NCBI GenBank assembly: GCA_030544235.1
Contig: CM060475.1
Coordinates: 10,032,909 to 10,096,908 of the forward strand
From: Lepturacanthus savala
Taxonomy: Eukaryota > Chordata > Actinopteri > Scombriformes > Trichiuridae
Direction: 5' to 3'
Length of the DNA stretch: 64,000 nucleotides
Shown: positions 46,325 through 58,243 of the stretch, in pieces
Layout: each line of letters begins with the position of its first letter
Numbering within the stretch: the first letter of the stretch is position 1
Translations under genes and position numbers: made by a program
Notes under the pieces: model-generated
The model's input: only the letters and a program-made list of their open reading frames with translations
What the model was told of the DNA's origin: nothing
Databases searched by the model: none

Positions 46325-47180
46325 AATAATAATAAATAATTATACATTAATTTTATATAGTGCTTTTCCAGGTGCTCAAAGACATTTTACAAAGACAATT
46401 ACATAACGAAATAACAGACATACAGGGTAGGGCATTTAAAGAAAGACTTTGGGACGACAGCAGGAGACAGGAAGGGGGAGAGGGTAGAGGAATAGTGGAA
46501 TAAAATGTCAGGTGCAGTATATGATTTTAAAGAGATGGGCTTTGAAGGAAGGTAGAGAGTCAGAGTTCTGGATGGCTGGGGGGAGTTCCACAGGGTGGGG
46601 CTGGTGATGGTGAAGGCCCTGTCCCCCAGGGTGTGGTACTTGGACTGGGGGGTGGGGGTGATGAGGTTGGACTTGGACTTGGTGATGGGGTGAGGAGGTT
46701 AGACTTGGACTTGGTGATGGGGTGAGGAGGTTGGCATCGGAGGAGCACAGTCGGTGGGTGGAGGAGTGGAGTGGAGGAGATCTGAGGTCTGATGGTGCCA
46801 GGTTGTTTTAGGGTGATGGAGGATGGGGGTGATGTGTTCTCTGGAAGGGAACAGTTGGGCAGCAGAGTTTTGTACATATTTTACTTTTTGAAGGACAGTG
46901 GAGGGGAGGCCATACAGGATGCTACTACAGTAATGGAGTCTGGTGGTGATGAAGGAATGGATTAGTGTTTCAGCAGCAGAGGTGGAGAGACTTGACTGAA
47001 GATGAGCTATACTGCGGAGGTGGAAGAAGGATGTCTTGATGACATGGTTTATATGAGGCTTGAAGGTGAGTGAAGTGAGTGCCGAGGTTTTTGACCAAAG
47101 GGGAGGGAGTGACAGAGTGACCATTGATGCAGAGTGAGACATTTTGGGAGGTGGGGAGCATGGTTTTAGGACCAAAAAAT
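46325..47180 (-). pseudogene. LINE (L2-like) 3' fragment, - strand
   Basis: The - strand frame from 47175 reads SLPPLWSKTSALTSLTFKPH, SFFHLRSIAHLQSSLS, AAETLIHSFITTRLHYC and ILYGLPSTVLQKVKYVQNSA. This is the region after the reverse-transcriptase core in L2-type LINEs. Past a low-complexity stretch, the 3' end appears at 46325-46440 as the typical text TTTACAAAGACA … ATATAGTGCTTTTCC. Frameshifts near 46700 break it. Confidence 0.8.
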
Positions 47181-47210
47181 GATTTCAGTTGCAAAACAAG
47201 AACTCATCAC

Positions 47211-47590
47211 TGTACTCTACCTGTTCACCTGTATTCTACCTGTTCACCTGTACTCTACCTGTTCACCTGTACTCTACCTGTTCACCTGTATTCTACCTGT
47301 TCACCTGTACTCTACCTGTTCACCTGTATTCTACCTGTTCACCTGTACTCTACCTGTTCACCTGTATTCTACCTGTTCACCTGTACTCTACCTGTTCACC
47401 TGTACTCTACCTGTTCACCTGTATTCTACCTGTTCACCTGTACTCTACCTGTTCACCTGTATTCTACCTGTTCACCTGTACTCTACCTGTTCACCTGTAT
47501 TCTACCTGTTCACCTGTATTCTACCTGTTCACCTGTATTCTACCTGTTCACCTGTATTCTACCTGTTCACCTGTATTCTACCTGTTTACT
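47211..47590. repeat. 19-bp minisatellite, about 20 near-perfect copies
   Basis: The unit is CTACCTGTTCACCTGTACT, alternating only between a GTACT and a GTATT variant. Because 19 is not a multiple of three and the unit lacks stops, all three + frames stay open, giving repetitive Cys/Leu/Tyr frames of about 160 codons. They are not genes. It begins directly next to the LINE fragment at 46325-47180. Confidence 0.97.
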
Positions 47591-48840
47591 GTACTCACCA
47601 TTTTGTTTCACATTTTATTGATGCATGTACAAAGCAAAAAATACAGTGAGAAGACAAGACAGAAAGTTGTTGAATGTTAGATCTGCCAGTGTTACAACAT
47701 CCCACAAACATAACAAATCACCAACATAATAAACCACAAAAGTATCAAACTACAAACATAACAAACCCTAAACATACTAATCCCAGTAACGTTGTAGGTT
47801 TTACACAGATTATTGTGATAACTGTTTCATTTGTAAATCTCCAGTTTATACATGTTTCTAACTCTTAATGATTCAACATGTTGATGTTCTTTAGATCTGT
47901 GCTGATTTACACTCATCAAATCATCATGTTTACAAATGAGCGATCAATCATCAGCCATCACATTTATTACAGATTTCTGCACAAAAACAAGTGAAATAAA
48001 CACAAGATGGAAAAACATTAAGCTTTAAACAAATCATAGTTTGAGTATCAATCAGTCGCTTTACAAGTACACAAGCAAAGTATTGTTGTAAGGAACAAAA
48101 AGTTGTTTGTTTTCCCTTAAATATAATTATAGGATGACAATTTCTAAAAGTAATAACTCCATAACCCCCACCTGTCCACCACGATCATGAAAAACAACAG
48201 AAAAGACACAAACAACTGTATAAAACCAACAACAACAAACACAGTAGCTGCAGATAGTTGGCGACCAGGAGTTTTCAGCAGCTGCATCAACAGAGAATAT
48301 TAAAGATGTTAACATATAGTGGTTGTTTTTGTTTTGAACTTGTTCTGACTTCATCTTGAATGTTCTCCATCTTGGACTCTGTGTAGATTCTTGTCCACAG
48401 TGGAAATAGTTTTCTGTTTTGAAGCAGTAAAAGCAGCAAATCTCCTGAGATGGAAACAGAAATGTGAGCAGATCGTCTTCACTGTGACAGACGTGTGTTG
48501 TTATTGATGTTCTTCATGGCTCCGCATGTTTCCACATGTTTCCAATCCTGCAGCTCTCAGCGCCGCCGTTAAACACTAAATTAAATTACTGCTCTGCAGC
48601 CGCTCGGCCTGGACAACGCAGGCGCTGATTGGTCCTGGCAAGTCCGGACTGAGGAGCTGATTGGCTGAGAGATGAGAAAGGATCGAAGAAGACAAACTGC
48701 AGTAAAGTAGTGATGGATCCAAGCATTGGTGCTTTTACTGTAGTAAAGTACTTCTTCAGTTGTATTTGAAAGGATATTTAAACTTTGACTAATGATTAAT
48801 CATCAAATAATTAAAATGTTTACTATTTAGTTTTTTTTTC

Positions 48841-49146
48841 TTTTAAATAAGATTTTTTTGGTATAAAAGTTATGAACAGATCCTTCATTCGCAGCCAGCA
48901 GCCAATCAGAACACAGAGTGATAAACCAGAAAAGTCTGTCAATGATAATAAACATGGAGTCTCTAGAGAAAACAATATATTATATGTTCTTTTAAATAAA
49001 GATTTTTGGGGTATAAAAGTTATAAACGGATCATTTATTCGCAGCCAGCAGCCAATCAGAACACAGAGTGATAAACCAGAAAAGTCTGTCAGTGATAATA
49101 AACATGGAGTCTCTAGAGAAAAAAAACAAACATGTTTTTATGTTCA
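48841..49146. repeat. Direct tandem duplication, two 150-bp units
   Basis: 48841-48989 and 48990-49146 are about 90% identical. Both contain GGTATAAAAGTTAT, ATTCGCAGCCAGCAGCCAAT, CAGAACACAGAGTGATAAAC and AACATGGAGTCTCTAGAGAA. A frame (96 codons) runs through both copies because the unit is a multiple of three. I do not recognise the peptide, and it lacks splice or family support. Confidence 0.85.
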
Positions 49147-49345
49147 CTTCAACAAGAAGTGACGGGAACAAACGTAAAAAACATTGTTTGTCATATTGAG
49201 TTTCATCCTCAGACACAGATGAAAGAAAATTAAGAAAATAGCTCAACAAAGAGAGAAATATTCAAATATTCATCGCTTTCCAACAGTCTCTGAGAACTGG
49301 AGTGTGTCTGCTTCATGATATCTGCCTCAGGACTTAATTGGATCT

Positions 49346-49346
<1 letters not shown>

Positions 49347-49410
<64 letters not shown>
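49347..49410. repeat. (CA)n microsatellite
   Basis: About 32 uninterrupted CA units. Confidence 0.97.
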
Positions 49411-49413
<3 letters not shown>

Positions 49414-50381
49414 AACAACATGTTGCGCAACAGCGCCGACCAACAGCGAAGGAAAACCCCGTGAACAGCGATTTCATGATGTCACCAAACCGCACTTTAA
49501 CTTCACATCTGCTTCCAGTCAGTGTGTGTTAACCCCACCCACCCCGCCTCCCCACGCCCGCAGAGGAAACAAACCCCCCTGCAGCAGGGATATGTTATGT
49601 AACTGAGGTCTCACTCTTTATTATTTTACCTGATACAGATGAAGAGAGTTTTGCTCATTTCTAAAAATGTCTATTAATCTAACAAATAAAACTCATTAAA
49701 TGTGTTTTAAACCTGATATCCATCACTTTAACATTCAATGACTTTTAGCCTGAATATAATGTTGCAGCATTCAGTCCATTTATCAGTTAGTCGTTTAGAC
49801 TCAATCAGTGAAATTATATGTTGGTGCATCTTCGTAATGACATAATTCAAACAAGAAATCTTAAATTTGATGCTTTCAGCGAGGATAAAATCCAGATGTT
49901 TTTAGTTTTAGGGACCATGTCTGACTTTACAGAGAAAAACTTTAAAGATGCTGGAATCACATGAGAACTCTGCAGATGTTTACTTTACAGTCCGTCAGAT
50001 TCCTTGATGATTACACATCATGAGCGTTTTAAACCCTCGGCATCGCCTGCAGGTCGCCTCCATGCAGTCCAGAGGTGTTTTCACTTCCACTTGCAGATGT
50101 TGCACAGACTGAAGCGGCGGCCGCGGCTGTGACACTGAGCAGACGTCCTATGTGGAGGTGAAAGGTCACCGCACACGCCCCCGACACACAAGCTCATGTG
50201 ACATCACAAGGACGGCACGTGTTTAACTGAACTCGCAGAGAGAACGATACGAAACACGTGAAACTAGTGGACATGAAATGAAGAGTTCCTACTTTGATGA
50301 AACCTTAGATTCTATATTGTACACTTATGCTTCATGTTTAAATCTTTTGCTTCACTTATTTTATGGCATTGTAGCGGACGC

Positions 50382-50802
50382 TTAACCCTTTATTGCATAG
50401 TGTTGCCGTATGGCAACAATTACTTTATCTTCATTTTTATAAAAGCCGTGATATAAAATATATTTTTTAAAGTAAGGTGTGAAAAAGCGGGTTTTATTTT
50501 GAAGGATGTACAATTTATGATGTCACATGACCAGGATTTCCTGTTTGCTTATGGACATTTGACATGTGAGCATCATTGTCTGACAACTGAAGGTGGTCTT
50601 TTATTCAGAATTTTGGAAAATTTTCACTGAATCATAAATTTAAGTCACTATCTGGGGTAAGTAAACTTTAACCTAATGGAGTCCTGTTCACTCACATAGC
50701 ATGAAACTATCCTGGGACTATGTTTAATGCCATTTTAATTAATAGAAATATTCAAAACATTTTTACCATGTCTAAGTAATATTTCATGCAGCAGAGGGTT
50801 AA
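50382..50802. mobile_element. piggyBac-like MITE, copy 3 (longest)
   Basis: 421 bp, from TTAA-CCCTTTATTGCATAG to ATGCAGCAGAGGG-TTAA, with intact TTAA duplicates. The interior is the inverted relative of 7439-7757 and adds about 100 bp near the right end. No transposase is encoded. The left inner end carries a small hairpin (GTTGCCGTATGGCAAC, 50402-50417). Confidence 0.75.
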
Positions 50803-51954
50803 AAACCTATATTACTCATTGCCATGGTTACTGTGTTTTGTCCTAAACTCAACAATCACATTAAATGATTAGTCAGGTTTGTGTCAGCTGTAACAGCTTG
50901 TGGTTTGTTAGTGAAATGCATCGTGGGAGTCGTAGTTAAAGGAAGATTCCTGTTTGGTTCCCTGGTGAGAAACTGTGAACCGCTGTCAGCAGCTGAGTAT
51001 TTATTGATTGTGGATCAGCTGCAGCTGCTTTTAGAAACAATCAGAAAGAGTGAGCCAGCAGGAATCTCTCCGAGCCTCCACTCTGCTGACTCATCACTGA
51101 TGTTGGGAAACTCCTGCAGCACAGAAACACAACAACAGACAGGAAACAACAACAGAAACACGGTGAGTGTATTTCTGGGGACATGGAAGCGTTTGTATAT
51201 TTCACCTGTTGCTGCCTGCTTATCATGAACCTTTGTTAAATGTGATGATGAAGAGTTTGTTTCTTCCTTCCTCGCTTGTTTTCTCCTTCCTTTTCCCTTG
51301 TTTCCTTCTTTTCTTTCCAACTTTTTTGCAGACATGAATGTCTCTTCTATCCTCTCTGAATCTTTGCTCCGTCTCTCTTGAACTTGGATGCAGCTGAGTG
51401 GTTGCCACAGTGATACTGTGTTCTGTTTATGTGAGCTGGACATGTGCTTTATGGCCTTGGATGATGTGTGACGGGGGATTCTCTCTCTCTCTGTCCAAGC
51501 AAGTCGAAGCACCATGACGAGGGATTTCACCTCGTTAGGAACTAAACCTGTTTTTGCATTTTTCAGGCCGATAACCTCAAATCATCATCAAACCTTCCAC
51601 CTGTTCTCATCTCTCCGTTGGTTGGACACAAGTTTGCGTCCAGAGAGCTGAGAATGAGTCAATCCACCCAGTCTGTTTGGAAACAGGAGAGAAAGAAGAT
51701 ATAAATCACTTGCTGCTGCTTTCACATGTGAAACTGGAAACTGCCAAATAAAAAGGTCAGGTGAGTCCTGCTGTTAGTTTGGTGAAGCTGCTGGATTTCT
51801 ATGTTTAATTTTATTTGTGGATGAACAAAAAGCAAATCAAACAAACTAACGAGCAAAGTTGTAGCAGAAGGATCGTTAAAGCTCCAGCAATGCCTGGAAA
51901 AACCATAGCAGTCGTTTTACATTCACCCAGAAACACAGAGGCTACAGAAATCTA

Positions 51955-52460
51955 GGTAATGCCTTTGCAACCACCTGGAATCACCCTGAACACAGTGGCA
52001 ACCGCCCAGAAAGCTGTAGCAACCGCTAAGCTACCTCCTGCAAATGCAGAACTGTACCCTAATGACCACCTTAACGGCCACCCTAACAACCACCCTAACA
52101 ACCACCCTAACAACCACCCTAACAACCACCCTAACGACCACCTAATGGCTACTCTAACAACCACCCTAATGACTTGCATAACAACCAACCTAACAAACAC
52201 CCTAAAGACTGCCCTAACACCCGCTCTAACACTCACCCTAACCACCACCCTAACAACCACCCTAACGACCACCCTAATGGCTACTCTAACAACTGCCCTT
52301 AACGACTGCCCTAACAACCAGCATAACAACCACCTAACGACTCTAACGACCTCCTTAATAACCAACCTAAACACCATCCTAATGACGAATAACCACCTTA
52401 ATAACTGCCCTAATGACAGCTTTAATGACCACCCCAATGACCACACTAACGACCATAGCA
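51955..52460. repeat. 12-bp minisatellite (CCCTAACAACCA)
   Basis: Around 40 diverged units of ACCCTAACAACC type, best preserved at 52080-52140. Since 12 is a multiple of three, frames stay open on both strands (Thr/Asn/Leu on +, Val/Arg/Trp on -). It resembles, but is not, the telomere hexamer. No gene is supported. Confidence 0.9.
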
Positions 52461-52703
52461 ACTACCCAGTAACTACTGGTAGCTACCACACAGAAAACAC
52501 TATTACACACTAAACACTAATCTACTTAGCATCCATGGGCTGGTTACCTAGCAACCACCTAAGAGCATTCAAGGTCTTAACAGATTGGGATGTATTTAGC
52601 AGTTTCATTAACGTGTAAATCATTTGGTTCTTGTTGTTTTGTGAGCATTGAGTCAAACTGTGGAACTGTTATTTTTGAAGATGGTTGAAAGTTCAGCTCA
52701 TCA

Positions 52704-52747
52704 GTGTGATGCCAGAGCTGAGGAGCTGAGGAGCTCTGGCATCACAC
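52704..52747. repeat. Perfect hairpin, 16-bp stem, 12-nt loop
   Basis: GTGTGATGCCAGAGCT, loop GAGGAGCTGAGG, then the exact reverse complement. No repeat family explains it. The paired part is shorter than a usual microRNA precursor stem; flanking bases pair only weakly. Confidence 0.85.
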
Positions 52748-54160
52748 TCATGAACCAGCAGCTGGAAATCTCTCTTTATTTCAACATGTTGGATCTTTGC
52801 TCGTCCTCTACCCTGGAAACCACTTTTATAACCCAGGTCAAATCAGGGAAAAGTGAGAGTTATCATCTGTCATGGAAAGATTTACGGGATAATCTTGATT
52901 TTTTTAGGCCTCAGATTTGTCCAGCTGCAGCCTGGAGTTCAGTTTGTGTTCATGTGTTTGTTTGTTTGAATTTTTGCAGCATTAACATGGCCGATGTGTC
53001 ATGTTAAGTCTCCTGCTCTGTGAGGTCAGGTCTGATGAATTTCAGCTCTGTTCTCTGAATAGATGCAGTTTGTTCAGGCAGGGAAACACTAATGACCGAT
53101 CATAAAATGTGAACATGTGCTTGTTAAAGACTCAAAAAGCCTCATCAGCGTTTCTAAAATACACTGGCTCTGGATTCTGTTTCCACTTTCATTGAAGCAG
53201 CGAACATCAACACTTTAACTTCTTCTTTATGATGCGTCTGTTTGTTTAGATCAGAATGTTTTCATTTGATTTAATAGTGAAGCTTCTCTGCAAACAGAAA
53301 GCTCACTGAGCAGAGTTTGGTCCCTTGAATGGCTCATTGAGTGTATCATTAGTTCATAAACACTACTTTCAAAGACACTTAACAGTGAGGAATGAATCTT
53401 GTTTTATTGATTGTTAAAAAAACCTGAGACTAAGCCACAAAAACAGCCGGCAGATTTCAGGTCTGAGCTGCTCATACTGGCTCTGAACTGAAGGCCACAG
53501 AGCTTTAAACAACTCATTTTAAATCATTAATAACTAGTTCAGACCATTAAACCCCAGTTTCATCACCAGTGATCAAAATGAACCATTAAAAGACTAATAT
53601 TAGACGAGAGATGAACACCAGTTTACACCAGTAAAAGACGGGTTTATAGCAGTAAAGCTTTAGCCATACACACAACCCTTCCCACAAATGTTCAGCAGTT
53701 TTCCTGGAAGGATGATGTGTGAATACGAGTAAGAATGTTTTTTTTTTTCTTGTAAATCTGCTCCAGCCATTTCCCACATCAAGACCTATAACATTCCAGG
53801 GAATACGCCAGGAAGGGTGTGTGCTACTTCACTTAAATGACCATTATAAGATGCATTAAGAACTGTGATGTCCATCAAAAGACTAGTTCAGACAATTCAA
53901 ACCTTAGTGGACTATAGATCACCATTTAAAGGTCATTATAAGAATGGTTCATACACAAGACTAGTTAAAACAATCAATAACCAGTTCAGGTCATCAAAAC
54001 TCTTTATCAGTTTTCATCATTAAGAGCAGTTTAACTAGTTTAGACCATATAGCTATTTAAAAAAAGGGGATTACAATACGATCAATGACCATGAAGACTA
54101 GTTTAAACCATTAAAATACTATAGACTGTAGATGCACATGACCAGTTTTCATTGTCAGTT

Positions 54161-54820
54161 TTTATTTCAGTAAAATACTTTTAGACTTTAAGACTATACC
54201 ATGCAAAATAACAGTTTAAACCATTTTTTTTAAAAATACAGTGCAGAAAAACCTAAAAAAACAAAAAAAACAATTAATGAAATATATGAAATTGTATTGT
54301 AGAATATTCTGTTCAAGTGACAGTTCTTCCAAACAGCCTTCTTTAAACTTAAAGGGTTGCAGCGCCTCCTGGTGACGGCTGCTCCCCACTGTATTTTATA
54401 TTTGGCATCAGATTCTTATTGTCAATATGCAACATTTAGCAGAAGATCATAGACACTTCCCTCCTTCTGTCACATGGGGGCAGGCAAATCTCATAAATAC
54501 AGAGATGACTTCATTAACCACAGTTTTTAATTAGAATGACTTAGCTGTAAATACAAATCCTCCAGGACATCACAGTTTTATAATGTACAAGATACAAAAA
54601 CATCAGATATGAACACATTTACAGATAATACAACAGTATTAGTATAAATATTACTATATTACAGGTGCAGTGTTGGATTGAGTTTAAAGTGGACTGAAGA
54701 AAAACCTTAAAACAGTTACTACTACAACACATATGTGGAGTTTTCTTTCACATGACCCTCCACTCTTAAGACATGAAGGTTTATACAGTTATTTATTTTT
54801 TTATTGGAGGGCCTCGTCCT
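54161..54820 (-). other. Possible 3' UTR of adgrg7
   Basis: On the - strand an AATAAA lies only 24 nt after the stop codon (54792-54797) and another at 54161-54166; a third is at 53403-53408. I cannot tell which is used. The stretch has no other feature. Confidence 0.35.
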
Positions 54821-57800
54821 TCATGTGTCTTGTGAACTGTAGAAAAATGAGTGTCTGTCCTCCCTCCACTTGGTCAGAGTGTAACTGGTCCTATCATAGA
54901 GCTGGATGTCAGAGGACAGATACTCAACAGATCGCGACACGACTTTTCTGAAGGTTGGTGTTCTCGCTGTGAATAAGTAGAAAATCTGAAAACCCTGAAA
55001 AAAAAGACAAGAACACAAAGTTAGTTCATGGATTAGCTTGGACTGAATTATTGTGAAGGAAAAAGAATCTTCTCGTGACCGTTTCGGGGTAAAAATCTAA
55101 CCTGTGTGGTCGTAAAGATGCAGAATACAATGCTGATGATCAGATGGGCGTTTCCTGTTGTGGTCAGCACCAGGTACCCCAGGGTCCAGGACAGACCCAG
55201 TAACAATACCAGAGACAAACTGAGGAGGAACGTCTTCTTAAAAGGTGAATTATTGGAGCTGCCCAACAGAACAGAAACAACAATGCATCTGTTAATAGCA
55301 GATCAACACTAATAAATTACACCACAACATGCTAGGTTCACCATTTGTGTTCTTCACCATCTGACCCCATATGTCCCCAGCCCCTCTGATCCACCTCAGC
55401 TGGACTTCTCTTCACCTCCTGCCTCTGGAACCCCCCACTACATGAGCAGCTGCAGACTACAATCTCATGTTGTGCTCTGATTCTTCTTACAATATCCTGG
55501 TCCACAAAGATCCTCAAAGTCTATTGAAACTCTGCACACCAGTAGTTGGTGTGTAACTTTGCAACTCACCACTACTGAATTTTACAATGTGACAGAAAAA
55601 TCTGTCTCTGTTCACAGAGACCTGGGCTCTGTGGTGATCCTCGGAAACACTTCAACAAATCAACACTTTGTTGAAAGGGTGTGAAGAAATGATAATGATT
55701 CTGTAACATTAGCCCCAAAACCAGCACTTCACCAAGGCCCTGCTGTTGGCATATTGTCCCTCCCAGGCTGCCGTACAACACATTATTTGACATTTGTCCT
55801 GGACATTTTAGAATAATAATGTTGTCTTTGAATTTGTTTCTAAATTCAAATAAATACTGTAATCTTTCGGGGGTTGAAAACATTATCTTGTGTCTATCAT
55901 TTACGTCTACTGTGTTCTGAATCTGAATGCTTCTAATTTGAGTTTAAAAAGGGAAGTGTGTGTATGTGACCCTCGGGCCGAGCCTCGCCCCAGGCTACAC
56001 ATGCAGGAAGTGGTGGAGCCCACATCATTTTCACAAGAATTGTGTCTTGCCAAAACACACAGAGGAGGAAAGGGATGTGGAAATATTCCATTCTGGAGCC
56101 TGGTATCAAAACAATGCATCATCAGGGCCTAGCATGTCTGGTGTCCTGGAAACGAAAGACGCAAATACAGCTTCCCCCCATATGATCTGTTTTGTTACTA
56201 TGATGGGTGTTACCTGGTCAGATTGCTCCGAATGATGAGAACCAGCAGGACCATATTGTAGATCAGGATCAGACCGACTGGAAGCAAGAACCCCCAAAAC
56301 ATTGGTTTTCCGAAGTCAAACCGTTTGTTCTTGTCCAGAGCTGCAAGCCAGCAACTTGAAAATGAAAAGCCGTTAATAAACAAAACAAGTAAAAGATAAG
56401 AACTAAGTCACATGTAAAGCTTTGTTCATTTAACACACACAGATATTACAATACATTTTAATGAGATCTGAAAGTTTCCAAAGAAAGTCAGTCAGGCTGA
56501 ATTTAGGGGAATAGAAAAGGAACCTGAAACATTTCTATGTGATGGAATAATGCCTTGAATTTGAATTTACGTCAACATGACATTATGTATGATACACTAC
56601 ATGTACAACTGTATTTTTTTTTAGAATTTTTGAGTGCACGTAATTATAGGACTCACAATTCCTCCTGTCTGTATCCCAGAGGATCTGTGATGCTGTAGGT
56701 AGCTCCTACTGTGATGGCCATGAAGACAGCTGGGACTCCTGACAGGAAACAGGAAGTCACATTAGCAATTAATATGGCATTAAATTAGACATTTCACTGA
56801 AAAAGAACTTTGCACATCTGCAGCCAATCAGCTGTTATCTCATTGTGCAGTTATGTAAACACAGTAAGATTACTTTTGCTATCTTTTAAACTAATGATTA
56901 TTGCTGTAATTAAATGATTAAGTGTTTAATTGAATTCTCTCTTGTGACCCTCGTGACCCTGGCTTTGTGGTGACTCTGGCTCTGTGATGCACATGGCCTT
57001 GTGATGACCCTAGCTCTGTGCTGACCTTGACTCTGTGGCGACAGGTTTTGTAGTGACCCTGGCCCTGTGATGACCTTGGCCCTATGATCACCCTAGCTCT
57101 GTAGCGAGCCAGGCTCTGTGATGCCCATGGCCCTGTGATGAACCTGGCTCTGTTTTGACCCTAGCACTGTGCTGAGCCTGGCTCTGTGATCTCTCTGACT
57201 TTCTGGTGACCCTGGTTCTGTGGTGACTTTTAATGTATTTATTCTTTTTAGTGAGACAGATTTGCTTCCAAACCATCACTAGTTTGAACAACAAAGCTAT
57301 TTCCTGCCTTCAAATATCCTCCTGTGTCTCTATATCAAATGGATCTCGTACCCCATCCGGCAGCGACACTGACTGACATGCAGTGTGGCGGCAGACTTCT
57401 CCCCATTGTGACCAGCACCAGCTGTGTGCTGTAAATGCTGTTCCACGTGAAGGTCGCCAGCAGGAAGTAATGGAGGAGAGCCGCCACCGCAGAGCACGAA
57501 CCGCGATCTGGTTCCACATATTCATCAGAGTAGGGGATGTCGTTGGTGGTGTTTTCCTGCCCAGGTTTGATCTGTTTGTTATGGTTTTGAACTCCAGAGA
57601 GGAAGGTGAGGATGAAAACCAGCAGGCTGATGGTGATGCAGATCAGAGTGATCTCTAAGTTCTTGGCATTACTTTTGTGGAAGCTGGAGATAAAAGGAAC
57701 AAATGATTGAAAAACAAAACTGATTCATCTACAGAAAAGAAGAGATTCACGTCACAACATTTATTTTGGATAGGGAATAACCCTGTCCAACTCTCCCAGG

Positions 57801-58243
57801 GAAACCCAAATATGCAATATATAAATATCTAACTTCTAATTTTAATTATGACAACAAAAATATGTTAAAACATAAAAAAGAGGCAATGAAAAATGTGATG
57901 CAGAATGGTGGCGTGATATGCTGCTGTAATAAGTTATATAGTACATTTTCATTTGATATTTAGATTGCTTCCTTGTATGTAAAACCTTTGGAATATATTG
58001 ATAGGACATTCTAAGATAAAGGCGTACTTTTAGCAACTAATACAATTCATTGATTTTGATCTGATATAAATTAACAACCAGGAATACAATGAAATATTGA
58101 TTTCATCTGTAATGTAACAATAATCATACTCACTACTTAATGTGGTGAATGATCGTCACAACCAAACCAAGAATAGAAAACGAGAGTCCAACAATGGAAA
58201 TCACATCCAGAGCTTCTGCATACTCGTAATTCTCTTTGAAAGA
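54821..58243 (-). CDS. adgrg7: adgrg7 exons 11-16: seven-membrane-span region
   Basis: Span 1 is VISIVGLSFSILGLVVTII (58137-58243). Exon 57352-57683 holds span 2 (LICITISLLVFILTFL), span 3 (ALLHYFLLATFTWN) and the start of span 4 (SVSVAAGWG). Exon 56657-56738 finishes span 4 (VPAVFMAITVGATYS). Exon 56214-56354 holds extracellular loop 2 with FCWLA and span 5 (FLLPVGLILIYNMVLLVLII). Exon 55102-55258 holds span 6 (LVLLLGLSWTLGYLVL) and the start of span 7, completed in 54821-54994 (GFQIFYLFTA). The tail is about 45 residues, ending FYSSQDT. The donor of the span 1 exon (AA|GTAGTG) is the weakest splice site of the model. Confidence 0.9.

Larger units (their letters stand above)
38886..54160. 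other. Intergenic spacer abi3bp to adgrg7, no host gene found
   Basis: Neither strand shows phased exons or a recognisable domain. TFG, present at this place in human, is not detected: its N-terminal PB1 domain would be readable and is absent. The content is transposon pieces (Ty3/Gypsy 39290-39670, LINE 40790-41695, 44340-44530 and 46325-47180, MITE 50382-50802), minisatellites (45340-45790, 47211-47590, 51955-52460), microsatellites, a 150-bp tandem duplication (48841-49146) and a hairpin (52704-52747). The stretches 42.7-44.3, 47.6-48.8, 49.4-50.3 and 52.8-54.1 kb show nothing specific. Confidence 0.65.

Noticed and set aside
47124..47680. Three overlapping + frames of about 160 codons
   Set aside because: They are produced by the 19-bp minisatellite and its flanks.
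48127..48354. 75-codon - strand frame rich in Cys/Val with a possible membrane stretch
   Set aside because: No acceptor or donor of suitable phase, no family resemblance, and length expected by chance in AT-rich DNA.
50881..51228. 115-codon + frame
   Set aside because: No domain, no splice support; composition of the end (Gln/Asn/Thr) is simple sequence.
51952..52513. Open frames of 169 and 184 codons on opposite strands
   Set aside because: They come from a 12-bp repeat whose length is a multiple of three.
38886..54160. tfg expected here from human synteny
   Set aside because: No reading frame on either strand resembles its PB1 domain or coiled coil.
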